The translations under genes were made by a program, and so were the position numbers. DNA of 14,890 nt from Thalassiosira profunda. Taxonomy: Eukaryota; Bacillariophyta; Thalassiosirophyceae; Thalassiosirales; Thalassiosiraceae. Location of the stretch: the NCBI GenBank assembly GCA_036939355.1, contig JALLAP010002723.1:1-14890 (forward strand), written 5' to 3'. The notes beneath the pieces were generated by a model, which was given only the letters and a program-made list of their open reading frames with translations, ran no database searches and had not been told where the DNA came from. Positions within the stretch are counted from its first letter, which is position 1, and every line of letters starts with the position of its first letter. This document shows, piece after piece, positions 1 through 7,690 of the stretch.

Positions 1-1
1 A

Positions 2-1604
2 GTATCCGCCTTCTCCACCGCCACTCCGGCCATCACCTCCCTCCTATCCGACCCCACCCTCCTCGGCGATGGTGTATCATCTGGATCCGACACCTTCCCC
101 GTCGTCGATCCCGGCGCCACCGCCGCGCAGTTCGAAGACGGCAGCGCGATAATTGCAACTGTGCAGCGCATGGGACGGGAGGACACCAAAGATGCAATCG
201 ACCGAGCCCGCGCGGCCCTGCCGGGATGGAAGGACGGCACCACCGCCCTTCAACGATCGAACATTCTCGCGAAGTGGAGCGCCCTCATCAAGGAAAATTC
301 ACATGACGTTGCCACAATCATGACGCTGGAAAGTGGCAAACCCTTGCACGAATCACTTGGCGAGGTGACGTACGGCACGTCCTTCCTTGATTATTTCGCG
401 GCCGAGGCGCTGCGGCCTAGCTCCGCGGGCGGGGGATACCTGGCGCCCAGCCCGTTCGCTACACCCGATGGGGCTCCGCGGGGCAGGATCATGGCAATAC
501 ACGAGGCGGTGGGCGTGTGTGCATTAATCACACCCTGGAATTTTCCCATAGCGATGATCACGCGGAAGGCCGGTCCGGCCTTGGCTGCGGGATGCACGAC
601 GGTACTAAAGCCTTCAGAATTGACGCCGCTCACGGCCGTGGCGCTGTCCATATTGGCAAAGAGAGCAGGGGTGCCCGAGGGGGTGTTCGAACTGATCACC
701 GCCGACCGGGCCCTGACGATGGAAGTGGGGGACGAGATGTGCACCAATCCTACCGTCAAGAAGGTGTCGTTCACTGGATCGACGCCCGTTGGCAAGCTGT
801 TGATGAAGCTGGGGAGCGATACTGTGAAGCGAATGTCGCTAGAGCTGGGGGGCAACGCGGCCTTCGTCGTGTTTGAAGATGCGGACATTGACCTGGCGGT
901 GAATGCGGCCATGGCGAGCAAGTTTCGCAATAGTGGACAAACGTGTGTTTGTGCAGATCGGTTCATTATACACCAATCGGTCGAAGAGGAGTTCGTGGCG
1001 AAGCTCACGGAAAAGGTGAAGCAGTTGAAGGTGGGACACGGACTAGAGGAAGGAGTCACGATGGGGCCAGTTATCAGCACGCTGCCCGTGAAGAATATTG
1101 GAGAGAAGGTAAACGAGGCTGTGGCGGGAGGCGCAACGCTGGTTTGCGGAGGATCTGCCCTCGAAGACATCAGCCCCAACTACTTTGCACCCACAATCTT
1201 GAGGAATGTGAGCACCGACTCATTGATATGGTGCACAGAGACGTTCGGCCCAGTCGTGGCANCCCACAATCTTGAGGAATGTGAGCACCGACTCATTGAT
1301 ATGGTGCACAGAGACGTTCGGCCCAGTCGTGGCAATAAAATCGTTTGAAACGGAGGAGGAGGCCCTTGCCCTAGCCAACGATACTCCGACGGGACTTGCC
1401 GCATACTTCTGCACGAAAGATCTGTCCCGGATATTTAGATTTGCTGGGGCACTTGAAAACGGCATCGTGGGCGTGAACGAGGGCATCATAAGCAACGCTG
1501 GGGCTCCATTTGGAGGAGTGAAGGAAAGTGGGCTTGGCAGAGAAGGAAGCATCGTTGGCATCAACGAGTATCTGGAGACGAAGTACGTTTTCCTCAATAC
1601 TTAG
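2..1604 (+). CDS. Succinate-semialdehyde dehydrogenase (ALDH5 family), 5' partial, split by an assembly artefact
   Basis: This NAD(P)-dependent enzyme oxidises succinate semialdehyde to succinate, the last step of the GABA shunt, usually in mitochondria. The frame is open from base 2, so the true start lies outside the window; 509 residues are visible, close to full length for the family (about 480-535). Visible motifs are the N-terminal FPVVDP and the cofactor-fold motifs ITPWNFP, KPSELTP and FTGSTPVGK. LELGG carries the general-base Glu, and GQTCVC carries the catalytic Cys plus the second Cys typical of SSADH. The C-terminus has ETFGPV, PFGGVKESGLGREGS and an EYLETKY end like other SSADHs. 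No introns are seen. The frame breaks at an N (1262) between two identical 72-bp copies; reading 2-1261 then 1335-1604 restores one continuous protein. The family call is firm; ALDH5 over other ALDHs rests on the CVC and C-terminal motifs. Organelle targeting cannot be judged because the N-terminus is missing. Confidence 0.93.
1190..1334. repeat. 72-bp direct duplication around a single N (assembly join)
   Basis: Bases 1190-1261 and 1263-1334 are identical, separated only by the N at 1262. The duplicate shifts the SSADH frame by 73 nt; dropping one copy plus the N restores it. This is the signature of two contig ends overlapping by 72 nt that were scaffolded without being merged. Confidence 0.95.
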
Positions 1605-1739
1605 AATTGCTAGCGGAGGGTACTACCATCATCTGAAAGAGCTACTCAACCAGTGTACTTTGTCTTGGGAAGACATCAAAAATCACTGAAAAGCTCTCCC
1701 CTGAAGCGCACGCATTACAACCCCCCTCGCAAAAACACG

Positions 1740-2803
1740 TTAGGCAGTTTGTGGAATGAGAAAGACGTCGTCCGGATCTTGCTCCCCGAGTCTTTTGGCG
1801 GCCCAAGATTGAGGCACCACGCGAATTTCCCGAATGCCCCGGTAGCGGTCCAGCTTCACCGCGCACGTATTGCTCCCGTCGGGGTAAATGCCGATGACGA
1901 TTCCCGTCCGTCCCTTCTCCGGCCCCTTGATCAGCACAACCAAATCCCGCACCAGGGCCGGATCCTTCTTCGGATCGGCGTACACGAGGCTCGCGTCAGA
2001 AATGCCCTTGTAAAGAGGCTCCAGGCTCACGTTTTCGTCATAGAAAGTGTAAAGTCCCCCGACCCGCAGGTATCGATCAAAATGGAGCGCCATGTCCGAG
2101 TAGGCGACGTAGGCCTCGTCCAGCGACTTTCGGTTCGTCGCCTGGCGGAATCGTTCGAGGGAGGCAAAAAATCGACCCACTTCGTATCGCAAAGCCACTC
2201 GCAACCCCTTGTCGGTGGGAATGTCCGTCGGGAATGCAGAGTCGGTGTATGCCGTAAACACTGGGACGTAGGATCGAAGCTGGCTCGGATACCGTTCCAC
2301 CAGATCCCATCGCTCCTGCATCAAGTCCCTTTGCAGTTCGTCCTGGGATTGGAAAAGTTAGGTGCACGTGATGTGAGTATTGCGATCGACGGGCGATTAC
2401 AAATAGGTATCGATCCTGCACTCACCATAATCTTTGCAACCGACCGCAGCTTGTTGGACAGGCCGCCGCCCTTCTTGCTGGGGACGGGCATGCCCTTCAC
2501 CCGATCTGCCTCGGACGACACCATAAAGGAAGGTATGTCTAGTGCACTTGCTCTGTCTGCCCCCATTGCAGACACAGCCAGAGTGGCGCCCAAGCCATAT
2601 AATGCACGGCTCAACGCGTCTCGTCTGGAGATATGATCGCCCGCTCGACCATCATCCTCGCCCCATCTTGCCGCGGAAACGCTCACATCCCGCGGCGATG
2701 ACGCATGCGTCAGTGCCGACGGTGCATTTGACTGCTGAAACCCCGTCGACAGGTGCAGCAGGCACAAAAGCAGCACAGCCAATCGGCTAGTGGCGGCCGC
2801 CAT
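1740..2803 (-). CDS. Predicted thylakoid-lumen protein: helical domain plus KOW-like C-terminus (two exons)
   Basis: Exons are 2803-2426 and 2342-1740, joined in phase 0 across an 83-nt intron (donor ATG|GTGAGT, acceptor CCCAG|GAC), giving 326 aa. The start at 2803 is chosen because it has A at -3 and places a signal peptide (RLAVLLLCLLHL) at the N-terminus; in-frame upstream Mets lack this. STGFQQ follows, an ASAFAP-like plastid signal, then SRRDALSRALYGLGATLA...ASA, a twin-arginine lumen-transfer signal with an AxA cleavage site. The mature part has a basic linker and a charged, Tyr/Leu-rich segment likely to form a helical bundle (about residues 127-230). It ends in VVLIKGPEKGRTGIVIGIY, a KOW/SH3-like loop. 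The design recalls extrinsic photosystem II subunits (PsbQ or Psb31 type), but I cannot identify the family. The gene is convergent with SSADH and divergent from the guanylate kinase gene. Confidence 0.82.
2343..2425 (-). other. 83-nt spliceosomal intron of the lumenal protein gene
   Basis: Donor GTGAGTGCAG, pyrimidine-rich acceptor TTTTCCAATCCCAG. Phase 0. Removing it joins residues ending in KIM to DELQRD and gives one open frame. Confidence 0.85.
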
Positions 2804-3126
2804 GGTTCGCTGCGGCTCCCTTGCCGGCATCAGAGGGTGTGTGGGCGAGGAATGGGGGGGGGGGAGGAGGACGCACCCCTTTGCTTCAATCAACAAAAGC
2901 GGCTTCTTTGGTGGAGGCAGCTCCAAGATCGTTACTGATTCCTACACATCCTTCACAAGTATGTAGATTTTGTACCAAAAGCGTCGTAGCCACCGTCTGC
3001 CGCGACGCCTAGCCTGAGCTGAGTCAAACACGCGACGATGAATCAGGTCGTCGGTGCCTTGCTGGCCCTTCCCTGCCATGAGATCATAAAGAAGGCGGCG
3101 TAGTCGGCATCGCGCGGCGTTCTGAG
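2804..3126. promoter_or_regulatory. Bidirectional 323-bp spacer between divergent plastid-protein genes
   Basis: This spacer separates the start codons of the lumenal protein (-) and the guanylate kinase (+), both predicted plastid proteins, so it must hold both promoters. It contains an 11-G run at 2854-2864 followed by GA-rich sequence. No convincing TATA box or other named element is seen. The ORF fragments here look like chance. Confidence 0.5.
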
Positions 3127-4104
3127 ATGGTGAATGCGAAGGTGTTTCTCTTCAGCAGCGTCGCCATGGCCGCGGTCCGATCGTGCGGTGCCTTCGTGGG
3201 CAACGCCAACGCGCCGCGGTGTTCCTCGCTGCGCACCGCGGCTTGGGCTGGCGTCCGCAGAGCACCTACTCAGGTCATTCATCACACCATTAGTGCGCCA
3301 AGAATTTCCGCGTTGCAGAGGGGGCTGTCGCTGCGGGCTGCATCATCCTCGGCGCTTCGATCTGCAACGAAGGTGCTGCAACCGCTGGTGGTATGTGGCC
3401 CGAGCGGCGTGGGAAAGGGAACCATCATCTCGAGATTTATGGAAGGAAAGAATACAGAAGAGTCCTCGCTGCCCAAGTTTGGATTCAGCGTCTCGCACAC
3501 CACGCGGCAACCGCGGCCGGGCGAGGTCGACGGCGAACACTACCATTTCGTCAGCCGAGAGTTCATGCAGGACAAAGTGAATGGGAATTTCTTCATTGAG
3601 TGGGCAGAGGTGCATGGCAATATCTATGGGACGTCGTTCCAATCCATTCTCGACGTGTCAAACATTGGCACATCGGGTGGGGATTCCGACATCGAGCTCC
3701 TGGGTGATGGCGACAGGCAATGTTTGCTGGATATCGACGTCGAGGGGGTCCGGAGTATCAAGGAGTTCCAATCTGCACAACAACACGAAAGAGAAAATGA
3801 ACCCATGGGGAAGGACAAATCCACGCAGCAATACAGCACGGTAAGCGGAGAGGATCGTATGCCTGAACTGGATGCCAAGTTTATATTCATCGCGCCGCCC
3901 TCGGTGGATGTTCTGAGAGAACGGTTGGTCGGGAGAGGGACAGAGACGCCGGAGACTTTGGAGCGGAGATTTCAGAACGCAAAGGCGGAACTCGAGTATG
4001 GACTGGAGCCGGGCAACTTCGATGCCGTGGTGGTCAACGATGATCTTGTTCAGGCATGCGAGGAATTTGAGGCTGCTATTGAGAAGATGTACTGCAGCAA
4101 TTAG
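3127..4104 (+). CDS. Guanylate kinase, probably plastid-targeted
   Basis: It phosphorylates GMP to GDP with ATP. The 325-aa product is one uninterrupted exon. The N-terminus (KVFLFSSVAMAAV, then SCGAFVGNA) is a signal peptide plus an ASAFAP-like motif, the bipartite plastid address of stramenopiles; a Ser/Arg-rich transit-like stretch runs to about residue 85. The kinase domain starts with the P-loop GPSGVGKGT (91-99). GMP-binding motifs follow: FSVSHTTRQPRPGE, YHFVS, FIEWAEVHGNIYGTS and LDIDVEG (usually LDID-x-QG). The C-terminal half has FIFIAPPS, the lid Arg-rich ERLVGRGTET, RRFQNAKAEL and VVVNDDL. Compared with typical enzymes there are two hydrophilic insertions, before LLDIDVEG (GTSGGDSDIELLGDGD) and after VRSIKEF (about 25-30 residues). 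Start at 3127 has G at -3; Met14 would cut into the signal peptide. Family certain, targeting inferred. Confidence 0.93.
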   Translation: MVNAKVFLFSSVAMAAVRSCGAFVGNANAPRCSSLRTAAWAGVRRAPTQVIHHTISAPRISALQRGLSLRAASSSALRSATKVLQPLVVCGPSGVGKGTIISRFMEGKNTEESSLPKFGFSVSHTTRQPRPGEVDGEHYHFVSREFMQDKVNGNFFIEWAEVHGNIYGTSFQSILDVSNIGTSGGDSDIELLGDGDRQCLLDIDVEGVRSIKEFQSAQQHERENEPMGKDKSTQQYSTVSGEDRMPELDAKFIFIAPPSVDVLRERLVGRGTETPETLERRFQNAKAELEYGLEPGNFDAVVVNDDLVQACEEFEAAIEKMYCSN

Positions 4105-4196
4105 TCGGAGTGCCGGTGACCAAGAGAGTAGTGCGAAAATAGATGAAACGATGTTGACGAAACCAGTTGCCGCTAAAGCGAGAAAGGTTGCATTGT

Positions 4197-4208
4197 CTCT
4201 CTAGAGAG
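4197..4208. repeat. 12-bp perfect palindrome in a convergent 3' spacer
   Basis: CTCTCTAGAGAG is its own reverse complement. It lies in the 127-bp stretch between the stop codons of the guanylate kinase gene and the membrane protein gene on the opposite strand. Its function is unknown. Confidence 0.5.
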
Positions 4209-4231
4209 TGAAAGGAAAGGGAAGAACAACT

Positions 4232-7215
4232 TTAAGATGGTGTTACACAGATAAACAATTGCTTTGCCCTCTTCAACGTATCTACATCTGTCTGCCCCGC
4301 CTCTAGCTGGCAACTGCCACACAAAATGCTGAACTTGAACATCAATAACATGCCTAAACCAGCTGCTGCCTCGGGGCGGGATCGTCCTCCTGATCCTTGT
4401 CTTTGCTTCGCGTTCGAGACTTCGATCTCGATCGGCTCTTCGATCGGGATCGGGAGGACTTTGCGCTCTTGCTCGAGCGCGAAGACTATCCGACGCTTGA
4501 GCTTCTTCTTTTTCTTCTTGGACTTCCTCTGGGCGTCGCGCATAAGGAAGGCCAGGTAGGACTCGCCCTTCCAGCGCCGCTTCCGCGCGCGGGCCAAGAA
4601 GACAGACACCGCGAGCGTAACGGACATGAAGACGAGCAGAAACAGCGTGAACTGCCCGACGGCCCCAAGAGAGTCCCAAACGACCGCCGAGGCCTTGGGC
4701 CGGGTCCTCTTTCGGAAGCACCGATCCAAGTGAAAGTTGTGGGGTTCGTCGCAGCCGCCCGTCCAGGTCGGGGCGGGCGACATGGTGGGAGGCATGGTCG
4801 ACTCGCCGTACTCCACCCACGAGCCGCCAAGGTCCGGCTTGAAGACGTTGAACAAATCGTAGCGATTCAAGAACAGGCCCAGGCACCCTCCCTCCGAACA
4901 AAAGTCGTTGGTGCCGACGGCCACTCCGGACGGGTAAAGGCTCCTCCAGTAGTCCACGTAGTTGTTGCACGAGTCGAGGTAGGCGGCGGCCGCGTCCTCG
5001 CTATGGAACCGGGGCGAATACGCCACGGTCATTTGGGGGCAGAAGCCGCCGACGCCCGACCCTTCCGGGCCGCAGCCGTACTTGGCGCGATCTCCCGCGG
5101 CGTGCATGGCGCAGTTCGTGTACACCCCCTCCTTGTTGTAGGGCGTGTCGTAGTTCCATGCGATGCCCAGCTCCTTGCAGAGGTTGTCGTAAAGGTAGGC
5201 CAGGGCGGAGTTGGGGTCCATCTCGAACTGGAGCTTAATGTGGCCGCTGTCGTCAATGAAGACGAAGGCGGGCTTGACGTAGAGGGTGCCGAAGTCGATG
5301 CGCTTGCCCACTTTGATCAAGTTCGCCAGGCTCATTCCTCCCATGTCGGGGTTGGTCGTTCCGGTGTAAAAGAGGGGAATGTGGGCCGTGTCCTTGTCCA
5401 CGATGCTACCGGCGCTGTTGCCAATCGCCTCCCCGACGAGCCACCCGTGGTTCGTCCCAAAGCTCGTAATGTACGTGTAATTCCGATCGACGATGTTCTC
5501 GAAGTTGAACTGGTTCTGGAACGTGCTGGAGCTCTGCAGGTTCGAGTCGGACTTGCGGCTGAGCGGGATGCCGAAGAACGTCTCCCCCTCCTGGTTGCAG
5601 TTCGGCGGGAGGTCCCAGCCGTCCGTCATGTCGTGCATCGCATTGGTGGCCTTCCACGAGTAGGGATTGTGCTCGTAGTCGCTGTCCCCGTCGCCCGATC
5701 CCGATCCGGCGTAGTCGAAGCCGATCGAGGTCGTGTCGGAATAGTAGCCGGACGTGTCGCTGGACATGTACAATGTGGCGTAGTAGCTCTCGGTGTCGGA
5801 GAGGTCGCGGTTCGGCCGGAACGCCTTGGTGATGTTCGCGCGGTCGAAAAAGAAGTAGAGATTGCCGTAACCGACGTATTGTTTGTTGCTCGATCCCGAT
5901 CCGGCGGGGAAGCTGGCGTAGCCCGAGCTGCCGATGGGCACGCCCTTGGGGTACATGGCTTGCCAGACGGCCACTTCCAGGTTGGCGTTGTACGCGTACT
6001 GCTGCGCGTGGTAGGAGCTCTTGAACTTCATCCCGCGGGACATGGACACGTGGGGATCGGTGTCGTGGTCGTCCATGCAGGAGCCGGCGCTGACGGAGTA
6101 CATGGCCGAGAAGAGGCTGTCGAGGAAGCTCTCGTAGCCCGAGTAGGAATCGTCGTCCCCATACTCGTCCACGATGGAGACGACGAGGGTGGCGTCGCCC
6201 GAGGGGACTCCCCCATCGCCGTCGTTGTCTCCGGAGTGGTGGCCGCCCCCTCCCTTGACGTACTCGGGGAAGACCGAGAAGGGAGCGAAGGAGACGGAGT
6301 TCATCGCCTCGTAGACCTGATCGATCGTGGTTCCTCCCTTGTTCGCATCCAAACTCCCAATGCGAAGAAGCTCCGTGTGCGACGAGTCAATGTAGCTGCG
6401 GTCCGAGAAGAGGCAACGGCGGATGATGAGTTGGATGTCGGCACGGTGCACGTGACATGTGCACACATGTGAAATGAGCAAGTTGTTGATCGGACTCACG
6501 GCATCTTCCCCGAATAATCGAAGCTCTTGTACCCTCCCCCGACGAGCCACCCGTCCTCGTCCATGCTCATGACGTAATCGTAATTCCGATCGATGATGTT
6601 CTCCATGGGGAACTGGTCGCAGAGCTGGTAGCTGTACGGATTCCCGCTGGCCGTGTTGACGCTGAAGCTGATCCCGATGAACGACAGCCCCTCCTGCTCG
6701 CAGCTCTCGTCGCCGGAATCGTGGGACGGGGTCTCCCCGGACTCGCAGTCCTGCCCGTACAGGGCGCACATGTCCGCGGCGGCGTAGGATTGGTAGTTGT
6801 AGCAGCACCCGGTGAGCTGGGAGGAGAGGCGGCGGGAGAAGCGCTCGGGCGCCTCGTGGCCCTCCCGCTCCGACTCGGACTCCTCGGCCGCGGCGGATTG
6901 CGCGCCCCTCAACTTCGATTCCCTCTGCTCCCGCACGGTTCTGTGGGGGTTCCTCAGCGCCCGCTCCTGCGGCGCGTGCACGACCTCCGGCGCCGCGTTC
7001 GCGCTGCTCCCCTCGTCCCCGTCGTGATTCGCGCCGAGCCGCCCGCGGTACGCGCCCCCCTCGATGGCGTGGCCGTATTTGTCCCGGCGCGATCCGCGGG
7101 CCTTCACCACCCGCGACCGATCGGCCAGGCGGGCGCCGGCCATCGTCGTGGACGAGGACGCGGCCGCGAGGGCCGCGGCCGTGGCGGCCAACGTTCTTCT
7201 GGTGGCCCTTGGCAT
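4232..7215 (-). CDS. Unrecognised type I membrane protein with tandemly duplicated ectodomain (two exons)
   Basis: Exons 7215-6500 and 6395-4232 join across a 104-nt intron (donor CC|GTGAGT, acceptor CGCAG|C; phase 2), giving 959 aa. The start at 7215 has G at -3 and opens an Ala-rich signal peptide (ATRRTLAATAAALAAA). Residues 30-135 are charged and low-complexity. The ectodomain holds two copies of about 330 residues. The first block (residues 173-226 and 507-560) shares QEGxxFxGI, then ENI(I/V)DRNYxY and GWLVG. The second block (about 335-434 and 648-760) shares W-x-x-(M/L)YP-x-GV-x-(I/V)G and an FxxRxx(I/L)xx(A/V)F(R/K)P end. It is rich in Ser, Gly, Tyr, Asp and Cys. PPTMSPAPT precedes a single TM helix (about 820-840), then a basic KSKKKKKK cytoplasmic tail. 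I know no family with this signature, so no function is assigned. The last 80 or so residues are uncertain because another frame looks more coding-like. Confidence 0.82.
6396..6499 (-). other. 104-nt spliceosomal intron in the membrane protein gene
   Basis: Donor CC|GTGAGT; acceptor after GTTGCCTCTTCTCGGACCGCAG. Exon 1 ends two bases into a Pro codon and exon 2 supplies the third, so phase and sequence agree. The exon 1 frame hits a stop within the donor (CCG TGA) if unspliced. Confidence 0.82.
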
Positions 7216-7690
7216 GGCGCCCGTTGATTTTGTCCGCACAAGCTGCTGGAAAACCCCAGTTCTCTAGCGGCGCCAAATAATGAACAACTGTGCCCTCCAA
7301 TAGCCGCTGTTGCCGCGGCCACGGCGCTCGTGGATGTGCGGAGGAGGGTGGTGTTGGTTGTTTCCGTTGTTGCTGCTGTTGTTGCTTTGGCAGTTGCTCG
7401 ACGGTGCATGTCTAATTTAGTCAGTTTGTTAGAAAGCAGGGCTATTTTGTAGTAACTCCTACGTAAGTATCGCTTTTGTCGGAAGGGCGGTCCGATCACG
7501 GGAAATCACACGACTCGGCCAACTCCTCATCTCAGTGACAGACCCTCACCCTGCCTCACCCCCAATGCTGTCATGAAGTCTAGTTGGTAATTCTTTACAT
7601 TTATGACAATGCAGTTTGGAGTTGCCACTGTGCCGGGAGACACGCCAACATCACAAAAATTCCCAATGAGAGTCTAAGCTAATGCCTCTC
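7216..7690 (-). promoter_or_regulatory. 475-bp spacer: promoter/5' UTR of the membrane protein gene and 3' end of the pyrophosphatase gene
   Basis: Both flanking genes read leftward, so this holds the 3' UTR of the pyrophosphatase gene (right) and the promoter of the membrane protein gene (left). Around 7346-7392 there is a simple GTT/GCT-rich stretch (CAA/CAG on the transcribed strand). No RNA gene or conserved ORF is seen. Confidence 0.45.

Noticed and set aside
1190..1334. A biological tandem duplication or frameshifted SSADH pseudogene
   Set aside because: The N, the exact identity and the matching 72-bp case in the HSF gene point to an assembly overlap; the merged frame is intact.
1653..2636. 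327-codon + strand frame
   Set aside because: It is the antisense shadow of the lumenal protein gene, whose targeting signals and intron phase are convincing.
2854..2864. 11-G run as a possible quadruplex or regulatory site
   Set aside because: A single homopolymer run is common, prone to sequencing error, and shows no clear four-tract arrangement.
4397..6472. 691-codon + strand frame rich in Val/Gly/Arg/His
   Set aside because: Antisense shadow of the GC-rich membrane protein exon; composition is typical of such shadows.
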